Source: Clostridia bacterium (GTDB taxonomy: Bacteria > Bacillota > Clostridia > Oscillospirales > Acutalibacteraceae). Taken from it: DNA of 64,000 bases. The stretch lies in assembly GCA_017434855.1 (NCBI GenBank), contig JAFRUA010000037.1, positions 1 through 64,000 on the forward strand. The letters run 5' to 3'. The notes under the pieces were generated by a model. The model was not told the origin of the DNA, searched no databases, and saw only the letters and a list, made by a program, of their open reading frames with translations. Positions 55,992-64,000 of the stretch are shown here, one piece after another (within the stretch, counting starts at the first letter, position 1; every line of letters starts with the position of its first letter). The position numbers and the translations under genes are program-made.

Positions 55992-57263
55992 TCAATTCAC
56001 AAATTCAAATTCAAAGTCATAGATGCTCACCAGGTCGCCCTCTTCCACGCCCTTGTCGCGCAGGGCATCGATGACGCCGCTGCTGATCAGCACACGCTGG
56101 AAATACTGCAGCGACTCATAGTCGTCCAGGTCCACGCCGCTGAGGATGCGCCCGAGCCACGGGGCCTCCACCACAAAGACGCCGTCCTCCACGGTGACGG
56201 AAAAGCCGTCGTTTTTCTTTTTGAGCAAAATCTCTTCCGGGATCGTTTCACGTTCATACTGCTTGACGGCCGGCAAGGTGGCCAGCTTCGCCGCCACGGC
56301 GTTGATGACCTCCCGCGTGCCCTCGGCGATCGGGGCGCACATTTCAAAATACTGCAGTCCCTGCGCTTCGATATAGGCGCGAAAGTCCGCCCGCTGTGCG
56401 TCGGTGGCCAGGTCGATCTTGTTGCCCGCCACGATCTGGGGACATTTTGCCAGCGCCGGGTCAAAGCGTTCCAGCTCTGCGTTGATGGTTTCAAAGTCCT
56501 CTTTGGGGTCGCGGCCCTCGCTGCCCGCCACATCCACGATATGCAGCAGCATCCGGCAGCGCTCCACATGGCGCAAAAACGCGTGGCCCAGGCCGACGCC
56601 CTCTGCCGCGCCCTCGATCAGGCCGGGGATATCGGCGATCACAAAGGAACTGCCCTCTCCCATCGACACAACGCCCAGCACGGGGGTGATGGTGGTGAAG
56701 TGATAGTCCGCAATGATGGGCTTGGCCTGACTGACCACAGAGATGAAGCTGGATTTGCCGACATTCGGAAAGCCGAGCAGCCCCACGTCCGCCAGCAGCT
56801 TCAGTTCCAGAATCACGTCCCACTCCTCGCCGGGCGCGCCGCGCTTGGCAAACCGCGGCGTCTGGCGCGTGGGCGTGGCAAAATGCGCGTTGCCCCAGCC
56901 GCCCTTGCCGCCCTTTGCAGCGATGAACGGGTCGTCGGTGGACAGATCTGCCAGCACGCAGCCGCTCTCTTTTTCGCGGATCACGGTGCCGCGCGGCACG
57001 CGGATGACCAGGTCCTCCGCCTTTTTGCCGTTGCGGCGGGCGCCGGACCCGTCTGCGCCGTTTCTGGCCCGGTACTTGCGCTTATATTTGAAATCTGCCA
57101 AAGTGGACAGGTTGTCGTCCACCAGAAAGACCACGTCGCCGCCCTTGCCGCCGTCGCCGCCGTCCGGCCCGCCGGACGCAACATATTTTTCACGGTGAAA
57201 GGCCACGGCGCCGTTGCCGCCGTCACCCGCTTTGATTGAGATTTCCGCCCGGTCCACAAACAT
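55992..57263 (-). CDS. obg: GTPase Obg
   Basis: A 423-aa essential GTPase linked to 50S assembly and stress control. Domains in order: glycine-rich Obg domain (1-158; GDGGNGAVAFHREK), G domain (GFPNVGKSS at about 165; the DIPGLIEGA switch; GNKIDL near 284) and the C-terminal OCT domain (about 345-423). It is the first gene of obg-mrnC-yhaM. Confidence 0.97.
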   Translation of the reverse strand: MFVDRAEISIKAGDGGNGAVAFHREKYVASGGPDGGDGGKGGDVVFLVDDNLSTLADFKYKRKYRARNGADGSGARRNGKKAEDLVIRVPRGTVIREKESGCVLADLSTDDPFIAAKGGKGGWGNAHFATPTRQTPRFAKRGAPGEEWDVILELKLLADVGLLGFPNVGKSSFISVVSQAKPIIADYHFTTITPVLGVVSMGEGSSFVIADIPGLIEGAAEGVGLGHAFLRHVERCRMLLHIVDVAGSEGRDPKEDFETINAELERFDPALAKCPQIVAGNKIDLATDAQRADFRAYIEAQGLQYFEMCAPIAEGTREVINAVAAKLATLPAVKQYERETIPEEILLKKKNDGFSVTVEDGVFVVEAPWLGRILSGVDLDDYESLQYFQRVLISSGVIDALRDKGVEEGDLVSIYDFEFEFVN

Positions 57264-57312
57264 ACACGTTCCTCCGTTCCATTGCAGATTCTTTCATTTC
57301 CATAGAAATCAT

Positions 57313-57341
57313 ATTATAGCACAGCTTTTTGATTTCGTCAA
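57313..57341 (-). promoter_or_regulatory. obg operon promoter
   Basis: On the minus strand TTGACG (57341-57336), 17-bp spacer, TATAAT (57318-57313), about 50 nt before the obg ATG, which has CGGAGG upstream. Confidence 0.8.
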
Positions 57342-57447
57342 CCATTCATTTTTTGAGTTTCCGCTTGAAGGTGAAAAAGAATATTTTTTGCCGCCCGGGC
57401 CAAACTATCTTTGACAACACGCGTCAATCGCAGAACGGAGGAACCAT

Positions 57448-58209
57448 ATGAAACCATCCACCGGCGAATCACCCGCCAAAGAAAAAGCCGCCCGTGCCGC
57501 AGTCATCACTGCCGTCATCGGAGTCACCGCCGCGCTGAGCGTCGTCTTTGTGCTGCACACCACCTCGCGCCGGGTCACACGCGACCTGCAAGACCTGACG
57601 CAGCGATTCACTTCGCTGCCATCCGTGACCGCCCCGGTGCAGCAAAGCACGTCCGGCGTGCCCGACCCGCGCAGCACCACGGCAGAGCCGACAACTGCGC
57701 CGACGACCGCCGCGCCCACCGCAGCCACAAGCGCCGCCGGTACCGAACCAACCGCCGCGCCCGCAACCACCGCGCCGCCGCAAACCGTGCAGACGATTCA
57801 AAATGAATCCTTTGTGCCGCCGGTCAACGGGGATGTGATCAAGCCCTTCAGCCCGCGGCAGCCGCTGTTCAGCACAACGATGGGCGACTGGCGCACCCAC
57901 AGCGGCGTGGACTTTGCCGCCGAAGAGGGCGCCGAGGTGCATGCCGTGGGCAACGGCGTGGTCAAAATGATCACCGCCGACGCGCGACGCGGCTATGTGA
58001 TCGAGATCGACCACGGCGAATTCACCGCCCGCTATTGCAGCCTGAACCAGAACGGCGCAGTGAAAAACGGCAGCACCGTGGCGGCCGGCGACGTCATCGG
58101 CACCCTGGCAACGCCCCCGATCGAACAGGCAGACGCGCCCCACCTGCATTTTGAAACGCTGCGCGACGGCGCGTTCATCGATCCGCTGAAGGCGCTGGGC
58201 CTCAGCTGA
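57448..58209 (+). CDS. Membrane-anchored M23 peptidase, SpoIIQ-like
   Basis: A 253-aa protein: short cytoplasmic start, one membrane helix (about 18-37), a Thr/Ala/Pro-rich linker (about 60-112) and a C-terminal LytM/M23 domain (about 120-253). Metal ligands of active M23 enzymes are present: HSGVDFA (about 152) and HLHFE (about 233). The single-helix plus LytM plan is that of SpoIIQ, which is exposed in the forespore-mother cell space; Clostridia SpoIIQ often keeps the metal site. No other sporulation gene is adjacent, so a general wall hydrolase is possible. CGGAGG precedes the ATG. Confidence 0.78.
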   Translation: MKPSTGESPAKEKAARAAVITAVIGVTAALSVVFVLHTTSRRVTRDLQDLTQRFTSLPSVTAPVQQSTSGVPDPRSTTAEPTTAPTTAAPTAATSAAGTEPTAAPATTAPPQTVQTIQNESFVPPVNGDVIKPFSPRQPLFSTTMGDWRTHSGVDFAAEEGAEVHAVGNGVVKMITADARRGYVIEIDHGEFTARYCSLNQNGAVKNGSTVAAGDVIGTLATPPIEQADAPHLHFETLRDGAFIDPLKALGLS

Positions 58210-58254
58210 ACGCGCGCAAAGCACTGAAAATAGCCGAATATCACCGCATCCCTC

Positions 58255-58284
58255 TTGCTTTTTTGTGTGCGCCTGTGTTATACT
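58255..58284 (+). promoter_or_regulatory. Promoter of the zinc-ribbon gene cluster
   Basis: TTGCTT (58255-58260), 18-bp spacer, TATACT (58279-58284); AAGGAAGAGGG precedes the ATG at 58322. Confidence 0.55.
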
Positions 58285-58321
58285 TGACACGGAAAAAACC
58301 GACACATAAAAAGGAAGAGGG

Positions 58322-59887
58322 ATGTTTATGCTTTGCAGTCATTGCGGAAAAGAAATTCGTGACGGCGTAAAATTCTGCCCGTTCTGCGGAACCGCTCCCG
58401 CAAGCGCCGCACCGGATGCCGCGCCGGAAACAGAACCGACCCGCGCCGCTGTGGTGCCGCCCACCGTCGCCATGCCGCGCGACCCCCAGCCGCAGTACCA
58501 AATGCCGCAGCAACCTCAGCAGCCGCAGGCCCCCGCGCCGCAGCCGCAATCTCCGTCGCCGGACCAGACACAGGCCGCCGTGGTGCCGCCCACCGTCGCC
58601 ATGCCGCGCGACCCCCAGCCACAGTACCGGATGCCGCAGTACCCGCAGCAGCCGCCGTACCCCGCGCCGGCCAAAATGCCGTCAGACGCAATGACGCAGG
58701 CCGTGGTGCAGACGCCGTATTCGATGCCGGCCCAGGATCTGCAGCCCCAAGCGCAGGCAGCAGCCAAACCGAAGGGAAACAAAGCCAGGCTCATTGCCAT
58801 CATTCTGCTGGTGGTCGCCCTGCTTGCCGCGGGCGGATTCGGCGTGTGGTACTTTGTGCTGCGTGACAAGGACAGAACCGAAGATGACGACCGGCTGACC
58901 ACGCCGGAGGCCGCCGCCGAATTCTGCATCGACGCGCTCAACGCGCAGGACCGCGCCGCGCTGGACAACGAACAGCTGAACGATATTTATCGCGCGATCG
59001 CAAAGGCAAAGGGCATGGGAACCGACAGCACATTGGAAACTGCTATGGCAGATTATCTCAAAGCCGAGGCCTTTATTGCGTTTGATTATCTGAAGGGCGG
59101 AACGGTCGAATATAAGCTCGACAGCGAGGTCGTGGATACTTATGACTTTGGCGCCGGGCACGCAAACGTGCTGCCGCTGAGCAAAGACAATATCCAGGTC
59201 GAAGAACTCACCGACGCGGACCTGGCGGAGAAATACGGAATCAAGAGCAAAAACTTCACGGTCGACGGGCGGGAATACACGATCGAAGGTTCCGCAAAAG
59301 TTGTTGTTCCCACCAGCGAGGGCAATCAGATCGGGATCGCCATCGCAAAATTTGACGGAGAGTGGCTTGTGATCGCGGTCATCACTTCGGATACGGAAAA
59401 ATATGAGGTGCCGCAATATGACCTGACGACGGTGGAGGGCATGGTCGCGCTGTGCGTGGACGCGCTGAACAAGAACGACCGCTCCATGCTGAATGACGTG
59501 ATGGTGGATGAAAACTTCATTTATGCCGCCGTCACTGAGAAATATGACAGCGAATACTATTCCGCCTATCTTGTGCTGGCATTCAGCGCGTTTGACTATT
59601 TTTCCGGCGGGCAAATCACATTGCTCTACAATAATAATGTCTCCCGTTATAGTTTTGGGCCCGGTCACGCGAGCGAACTGCCGCTTTCAACTGAAATCTA
59701 TAAAACAAAAACGCTTTCCGATTCGCTCGGTACCTATCAATATGCCGGATCAAGCTTTAACCTTGAAGATTACAAAGAGATTTATCTCGGCGATCACGGG
59801 CAAATTGAACTGGACCTGTTACGCATCAACGGACAATGGAAAATCTACTTGGTCATGCCAACCGATATGGAAAAATTTGAGGTTTGA
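58322..59887 (+). CDS. Zinc-ribbon membrane protein with two copies of an unknown extracellular domain
   Basis: A 521-aa protein: zinc ribbon (CSHCG and CPFCG, residues 5-24), a Pro/Gln-rich linker containing two copies of a VVPPTVAMPRDPQPQY unit (about 42 and 85), one membrane helix (about 158-182) and two related domains (about 195-375 and 378-521). Each domain has an ALN.(D/N)R helix start, an AFDY segment followed by GG, and a YDFGAGH or YSFGPGH turn before a final WLVI/WKIY strand. The zinc ribbon would face the cytoplasm. Function unknown; the plan is common among small sensors or scaffolds in Clostridia. First member of a local family. Confidence 0.75.
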   Translation: MFMLCSHCGKEIRDGVKFCPFCGTAPASAAPDAAPETEPTRAAVVPPTVAMPRDPQPQYQMPQQPQQPQAPAPQPQSPSPDQTQAAVVPPTVAMPRDPQPQYRMPQYPQQPPYPAPAKMPSDAMTQAVVQTPYSMPAQDLQPQAQAAAKPKGNKARLIAIILLVVALLAAGGFGVWYFVLRDKDRTEDDDRLTTPEAAAEFCIDALNAQDRAALDNEQLNDIYRAIAKAKGMGTDSTLETAMADYLKAEAFIAFDYLKGGTVEYKLDSEVVDTYDFGAGHANVLPLSKDNIQVEELTDADLAEKYGIKSKNFTVDGREYTIEGSAKVVVPTSEGNQIGIAIAKFDGEWLVIAVITSDTEKYEVPQYDLTTVEGMVALCVDALNKNDRSMLNDVMVDENFIYAAVTEKYDSEYYSAYLVLAFSAFDYFSGGQITLLYNNNVSRYSFGPGHASELPLSTEIYKTKTLSDSLGTYQYAGSSFNLEDYKEIYLGDHGQIELDLLRINGQWKIYLVMPTDMEKFEV

Positions 59888-59985
59888 TCTCTGTTTCATC
59901 CCAAGCGCACATCCGACAGAATTCAACTACAAAACCGCATCATTCCTGTGCGATCATACTTCTGCAAAAACTTGAAGGAAGAAGA

Positions 59986-60936
59986 ATGCTTATGCTTTGC
60001 AGCAAATGTGGAAACAACGTCCCTGACAACGCAGGCCGCTGCCCGGTCTGCGGGAATGTACTCATCGCCGCGCGGCCGCCCCGGCCCATGCCTGCGCAGC
60101 CGCGGCAGCCCCAACCGCAGCAGCCGCGTCCCCAGCAGCCGCGTCCCCAGCAGCAGCCGCCCCGTGCGCCGGAAACCGACAAGCCAAAGAAAAGCAAGGC
60201 CGCGCTGATCGTTGTCATCGTGGCGGTGATCGCGCTGCTTGCGGCAGGCGGATTCGGCGTGCGGCACTTTGTGCTCAAAAACAAAGACAACGGCAGTCAA
60301 AACACAACGGAAGGCAGCCGGACGGTGTCTGACGAAAGCGGCCAAAACAGCCCGGTTGCCACGGAACCCACCGCCCAGCGGGCAACAGAAGCGCGCGAAG
60401 CAGCGCCCAACGACCTGTCCACCGTCAGCGGTGTGATCGGCCTGTGCGCAGACGCGCTCAATGCCGGCGACCGCAGCATGCTGAACGATGTGCTGGCCGG
60501 CGACGACCTGCTGCTTGCGGTCATGCTCGGCTCGGACGAGGACGACGCGAAGGCGTGGCGCGACGAAGCGGGCGGGTATGACGCCGACGCAATGCTCGAT
60601 TACTTCAGACCGGTCTGCCTGTCTGCGTTTGACTATTACAGCGGCGGGCGACTGGAGATCACGGTCGGGAACGAAACGGCCGCCTATGATTTCGGCGCCG
60701 GCCACAAAGACGAACTCCCGCTGAGCAAAACCATCCAGACGCAGCGAACCGACGCCGAGATCGAAGGCGAAACCTGCACCAGCGTTGTGAGCGGGCAATC
60801 TTATGAAATCACAAAAGCGCTGCGCGTCACGCTCGGCAGCAGCGAAGAGATCACCATTGAGCTGGTGGCAGTCGACGATACATGGAAGGTCCTGATGATC
60901 ATTCCGTCAAACATCAGCGACTACAGCGCCGCATGA
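59986..60936 (+). CDS. Zinc-ribbon membrane protein, one unknown domain (paralogue 2)
   Basis: A 316-aa paralogue. Zinc ribbon CSKCG/CPVCG (5-24), a Pro/Gln-rich linker with PRPQQPRPQQ repeats, a membrane helix (about 70-92) and one extracellular domain (about 140-316) with ALNAGDRSMLNDVL, SAFDYYSGG, YDFGAGH and WKVLMII. GAAGGA lies 6 nt before the ATG at 59986. Separated by 98 bp from the first member, with no clear promoter between them, so likely one transcript. Confidence 0.72.
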   Translation: MLMLCSKCGNNVPDNAGRCPVCGNVLIAARPPRPMPAQPRQPQPQQPRPQQPRPQQQPPRAPETDKPKKSKAALIVVIVAVIALLAAGGFGVRHFVLKNKDNGSQNTTEGSRTVSDESGQNSPVATEPTAQRATEAREAAPNDLSTVSGVIGLCADALNAGDRSMLNDVLAGDDLLLAVMLGSDEDDAKAWRDEAGGYDADAMLDYFRPVCLSAFDYYSGGRLEITVGNETAAYDFGAGHKDELPLSKTIQTQRTDAEIEGETCTSVVSGQSYEITKALRVTLGSSEEITIELVAVDDTWKVLMIIPSNISDYSAA

Positions 60937-60967
60937 CCCGATCCCGACCGAAGGAAGAAGAACGATT

Positions 60968-61924
60968 ATGATTTGCAGCAAATGCGAAAGAAGCATTCCT
61001 GACGACGCGACCCTTTGTCCGTATTGCGGAACCCCGGCGCAGACCGTTTCCGTGCCGGAAGAGTGCGTGACAGTCACCCTTGACGATACGATCACGGCCG
61101 CGCTGCCGCAGCAGGACGACGCGCCGACCGACTTGCTTGACCGGACCGACGACATCATCCCGACGCAGGAGCTTTTGCCGACACAGACCACAGCGGCTGC
61201 ATCGGCCCGCACAGACGCCGTCACGCTGACCCGTCCGTCGGAAGCGGCCGAACCGCAAAACGACCCGCCGCCCCGCGCAAAAACGAACCGGTCCCGGCGG
61301 ATCGTCATCCTGTTGCTTGTGGCCGCAATGCTTGCGGTCGGCGGCTTCAGCGCCTATCTTGCGCTCAAAGACAAAGTCAGGGACCAAGTGGAAGAGACCC
61401 AAAGCGACGACGCCATGACACAGGCGATCACGGTGTGTGTTGACGCGCTCAACAGCGGCGAAAGCGCCGTGCCGGACAGCATCCGGCCGGACGACGATTT
61501 TTTGTTCAGCGTCTTTTACACATACGTTTCAACGGTGTCGGACGCAACCGACGACAGCATATTCGGCAAGCTTCTGAAAGCGATCCTGCCGAGCGACCCG
61601 TCCGAAAAGGGCCTTGTCCGCGCTGCGTTGGACAAGCTGCTGCCGACCGTGAAGCCGCTCATCGAGCGCACGCTGTATCCGGCTTTTCGCCGGTCCGGCA
61701 CGGAGGTGCTGGACGCCGGCAGTGCTGTCGAAACCGACGCGGGCGCAGAGTATGCGCTCCTGCTCAGGGGGCAGACCTTTTCATACAACGACCGGACCTA
61801 TCAGGTCGGCGACGTCTGCACGGTGCAGATTGCCGGCAGCCCCGGCGTCATGATCACGCTGGCAGAGGTTGACGGGGACTGGAAGGTCATTCTTGCAAAG
61901 CCGGCGGAAAACGACAACGCATAA
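60968..61924 (+). CDS. Zinc-ribbon membrane protein, diverged domain (paralogue 3)
   Basis: A 318-aa member: zinc ribbon CSKCE/CPYCG (3-22), an acidic Thr-rich linker in place of the Pro/Gln one, a membrane helix (about 112-130) and an extracellular domain that has diverged (no YDFGAGH turn) but keeps the ALNSGE start and final WKVILAK strand. The two sister genes start M-x-MLCS; here the first ATG is replaced by ACG, leaving only the second, with a long 12-nt spacing from AAGGA. Confidence 0.7.
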   Translation: MICSKCERSIPDDATLCPYCGTPAQTVSVPEECVTVTLDDTITAALPQQDDAPTDLLDRTDDIIPTQELLPTQTTAAASARTDAVTLTRPSEAAEPQNDPPPRAKTNRSRRIVILLLVAAMLAVGGFSAYLALKDKVRDQVEETQSDDAMTQAITVCVDALNSGESAVPDSIRPDDDFLFSVFYTYVSTVSDATDDSIFGKLLKAILPSDPSEKGLVRAALDKLLPTVKPLIERTLYPAFRRSGTEVLDAGSAVETDAGAEYALLLRGQTFSYNDRTYQVGDVCTVQIAGSPGVMITLAEVDGDWKVILAKPAENDNA

Positions 61925-61970
61925 TCCCCGGGCGCTGCGGCTTTGCCCGGATGACACAGAAAACAGAGGG

Positions 61971-62075
61971 ATGTTTATGATTTGCAGCAAATGCGGCAGA
62001 GATGTGCCAAACGACGCAAACCTTTGCCCGTACTGCTGGTACGCGCTCGCCGACGGCGACGATTGGAACCTCTGA
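61971..62075 (+). CDS. 34-aa zinc-ribbon-only stub (paralogue 4)
   Basis: A 34-residue frame that is only the zinc ribbon: CSKCG and CPYCW, ending soon after. AGAGGG precedes the ATG as in the first member, and a strong terminator follows. It is either the remnant of a fourth paralogue that lost linker, helix and domain, or a free zinc-ribbon peptide. The GGGATGTTTATG start context is the same as for the first member. Confidence 0.5.
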   Translation: MFMICSKCGRDVPNDANLCPYCWYALADGDDWNL

Positions 62076-62100
62076 CCCCCCTCCCGATCCATAAAAACAA

Positions 62101-62143
62101 CGGCTGCGGTCACATCAGCGTGATCGCAGCCGCTTTGTTTTGT
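62101..62143. terminator. Bidirectional terminator
   Basis: CGGCTGCGGTCAC pairs with GTGATCGCAGCCG (one mismatch), with a T-rich run on the plus strand and GTTTTTATG on the minus. It overlaps the last codons of the exonuclease gene. Confidence 0.85.
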
Positions 62144-63420
62144 TCTTCACTTTGGGTCACCAGCAGCGCGGTCAGCCGCTCGCGCTTTTGCGGCAGCAGG
62201 TCCTCACGCCGCAGCAGCCGCAGCACCGTATCGTGGACCAGCGGATGATCCGCATGCGCCTGCACCACCGGCGCGGCCCGTTTCAGATTGCGCGACAATG
62301 CAGCGCAAAGCAGCGCTTCGGCCCCGTCGCACACACGCGGGTCGGTCAGGTCGATTTCAAGCGCCGCCTCCAAAAAAGCAGGCAAATTCCCGGCCTTGAT
62401 ATAGTTGAGCCGCAGGGTCTGCAGCGCAAACAGCACGGGGTACGGCGATGCGGCCGCCAGCCACCGGCGCAGGCGCGGCTCCAGCTCCGGCTGCCGTTTT
62501 TGAAACCGCTTCGGCCGCAAAAGTCGAATGGTCGCCTCGCTTTTCACATGGGGCAAAAAGGCGTCGATCCCCTCCGCCAGCCGGGTGAAATTGCTGCGTC
62601 CGGACAAAATGATCGCATGCAGGCGATCCTCGGCTTCGGTTTCGTGCGGCAGCTCGCTCAAAAAGCGCATCAGGTGGTCGCTGTTGCTGTTTTCCTGCAC
62701 ATAGCGGCGCAGCTGGTCGTCGGTCGGGCCGTCGCTTTCGGGCGCCCAGAACTCCGTGTCATACTGTTCGTTCAGCTCCAGCCGGATGCGCGCCGTCGGC
62801 GACAGGGCGGTGTGCTTTTTCTTTTTCTTTTTCGATACCGCCAAACGCTTGTTGTGCCCCGCGTCCAGGTCAAAGGTGCGCACCAGCGCGGCCGGGTCCA
62901 GCCCGTCGGCAAGGCATTGCAGCAGCAGCCGGCCGCAGGCCTCGCTGTCGCTCAGCGCGTGGTGGTGCTGCAGCGCGATGTCAAAGCGTTCACACAAACG
63001 GTCGAGCGAATATGCCGGCAGCTCCGGATAACAGGCAATGCAGGCGTCCACGGTACAAAGATACTGCACCTCTGCCGGGTGGGCGATGCGGTAATGCCGC
63101 AGGCAGCCGGACAGCGCCTTCAGGTCGTTGCCCGCGCCGTGCGCAACGATCAGCGCGCCTTGCATCACCTCGCGCAGGGTCGGCCAAAATTCGGGGAACG
63201 TGGGCGCGGTTTTGACCATGTCCGGCGTGATGCCGATCAACTCGATCACATAGGGCTGAAACCATGTTTCGGGATTGATCAGGGAATACAGCTGTTTGGT
63301 CAGCGCGCCGTTTTCAAACACGCTGACACCGACTGCGCTGACACGGTTCCCGTTCCCGTTCGGCATTTCCACATCCAAACAGACAAATTTATCGATCACA
63401 ATTTCACGGCCCAACTTCAA
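62110..63420 (-). CDS. DEDDh exonuclease fused to an AlkD-like HEAT-repeat domain
   Basis: A 436-aa protein. Residues about 10-180 are a DnaQ/PolC-type 3'-5' exonuclease: VCLDVEM (Exo I Asp/Glu), VAHGAGNDLKAL (Exo II) and HHALSDSEA (Exo III His/Asp). A lysine-rich joint (KKKKKK, about 197) leads to a helical region (about 230-425) whose order of blocks (LMRFLSELPHETEAEDRLHA, LRPKRFQKRQPELEPRLRRWL, YPVLFALQTLRLNYI, HPLVHDTVLRLL) follows that of AlkD-type DNA alkylation repair proteins. The start is uncertain: TTG 63420 or GTG 63399, neither with a good ribosome site. Confidence 0.7.
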   Translation of the reverse strand: MKLGREIVIDKFVCLDVEMPNGNGNRVSAVGVSVFENGALTKQLYSLINPETWFQPYVIELIGITPDMVKTAPTFPEFWPTLREVMQGALIVAHGAGNDLKALSGCLRHYRIAHPAEVQYLCTVDACIACYPELPAYSLDRLCERFDIALQHHHALSDSEACGRLLLQCLADGLDPAALVRTFDLDAGHNKRLAVSKKKKKKHTALSPTARIRLELNEQYDTEFWAPESDGPTDDQLRRYVQENSNSDHLMRFLSELPHETEAEDRLHAIILSGRSNFTRLAEGIDAFLPHVKSEATIRLLRPKRFQKRQPELEPRLRRWLAAASPYPVLFALQTLRLNYIKAGNLPAFLEAALEIDLTDPRVCDGAEALLCAALSRNLKRAAPVVQAHADHPLVHDTVLRLLRREDLLPQKRERLTALLVTQSEEQNKAAAITLM

Positions 63421-63440
63421 ATCAGAATTCAGTAGAATTT

Positions 63441-63469
63441 ATTATAGCACAAACTTTGCGCAATCTCAA
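63441..63469 (-). promoter_or_regulatory. Promoter of the exonuclease gene
   Basis: On the minus strand TTGAGA (63469-63464), 17-bp spacer, TATAAT (63446-63441). The predicted transcription start is only about 14 nt before the TTG, which favours a downstream start codon. Confidence 0.7.
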
Positions 63470-63705
63470 CAACTTTCAAAAAGAAATCTCTGCTTGCCGC
63501 CGCAAATGCGCAAGCGGCCCGGACCTCCGACTGCGGCCGCCCGTTTTCGCCTGATCGCTCGACAACTTTTTCGGTTTTTGTCGGGCGTTTACAGATGATT
63601 CACGGTTTCTTTTCATTTTACAAAAAACAATTCACAGTTTTGTCACTTTTACCTTTTAAAATATGAAAGTCCATATTGCTATGAAAAAGAGAAAGGGCGA
63701 ACGAC

Positions 63706-64000
63706 ATGCTTCCTTCCGTTGACAAATTGAACTGCTATGAATACCTGAAAAAATGCACGTCGATCTATGACGACGTGTGGATGCTGCAGCACTTCGGCGT
63801 CCGGTACCGCAAAAGCAAGGTCTTTGCCGACATCGACGCGCTGTCTGCATATTTTCAGAACGATCTGCGCTTGAAGCGCGGCGACGTTTACACCGTCTTT
63901 ATGCCCACAACCATGCAGGAAATCATTGCGTTTTATGCCCTCAATCAGATCGGCGTGATCGCAAACCTGGTGCACCCGCTGATGAGCACTCAGTTCCTGA
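63706..64000 (+). CDS. AMP-binding (ANL superfamily) enzyme, N-terminal part
   Basis: An open frame of 98 codons that runs off the window. The sequence RKSKVFADIDALSAYF, then LKRGDVYTVFMPTTMQE and YALNQIGVIANLVHPL follow the N-terminal pattern of acyl-CoA synthetases and related adenylating enzymes (a helix before GDRV-type strand, then NPxHP-like region). The nucleotide motifs would lie beyond the end. AAAGGG precedes the ATG by 8 nt. Substrate cannot be judged. Confidence 0.72.
   Translation, partial: MLPSVDKLNCYEYLKKCTSIYDDVWMLQHFGVRYRKSKVFADIDALSAYFQNDLRLKRGDVYTVFMPTTMQEIIAFYALNQIGVIANLVHPLMSTQFL

Noticed and set aside
57469..58305. 278-codon minus-strand glycine-rich open frame over the M23 gene
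   Set aside because: Shadow of the Thr/Ala/Pro-rich linker codons; the plus strand has a clear M23 domain.

Overview
This window is GC-rich, densely packed bacterial chromosome from a Gram-positive anaerobe, most likely a member of the Clostridia (Oscillospirales/Ruminococcaceae-like). The inference rests on an Rnf ferredoxin:NAD+ oxidoreductase operon, a tarIJ ribitol-phosphate pair, a SpoIIQ-like M23 protein, Mini-III RNase, YhaM, type III pantothenate kinase, many lipoproteins and leucine-rich-repeat (BspA-like) secreted proteins, and strong sigma-A promoters (several perfect TTGACA-17-TATAAT). No tRNA, rRNA, CRISPR array, transposase or phage gene was seen.

Layout. 0-2 kb: tarI-tarJ. 2.0-2.4 kb: a probable type I toxin-antitoxin unit (32-aa holin-like toxin, convergent antisense RNA, shared terminator). 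2.4-8.7 kb: radical SAM protein, coaX, HdeD-like and VanZ-like membrane proteins, and a short FakA-like DAK2 protein coupled to recG. 8.9-13.3 kb: operon of an FAD oxidoreductase, histidine phosphatase, YmdB and an OppA-like lipoprotein. 13.4-16.9 kb: a well-supported 41-aa amphipathic peptide gene, a modular lipoprotein, an iron alcohol dehydrogenase. 17.1-25.3 kb: apbE, NusG-II protein, Gx transporter, an LRR protein, then rnfCDGEAB; ApbE presumably flavinylates RnfD and RnfG. 25.3-27.2 kb: a repeat-rich island with a truncated GLUG-repeat gene. 27.2-35.3 kb: rpoB-rpoC and gtrA. 35.3-37.9 kb: two tandemly duplicated LRR proteins. 37.9-46.9 kb: an arginine/carbamoyl-phosphate cluster (amino-acid ABC importer, argF, carA, and carB fused to dapF). 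46.9-48.4 kb: asnA-dut. 48.4-52 kb: two secreted LCAT-like hydrolases, one interrupted by an amber codon. 52-57.3 kb: a housekeeping block (coiled-coil protein, coaD, rsmD, yhaM, mrnC, obg). 57.4-62.1 kb: M23 protein and a local family of membrane-anchored zinc-ribbon proteins. 62.1-64 kb: an exonuclease fused to an AlkD-like region and the start of an AMP-binding enzyme.

Most notable: (1) the substrate-binding protein of the arginine-cluster ABC importer appears circularly permuted; (2) CarB carries a C-terminal DapF domain lacking one of two catalytic cysteines and a conserved active-site Glu; (3) the toxin-antitoxin unit at 2 kb; (4) a pair of LCAT-like hydrolases with Cys in the nucleophile elbow; (5) a free 41-aa amphipathic peptide gene and similar C-terminal tails on secreted proteins; (6) a DEDDh exonuclease joined to an AlkD-like domain; (7) a family of REP-like palindromes showing compensatory base changes. 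Functions are assigned from recognised motifs and neighbourhood only; no database search was run.
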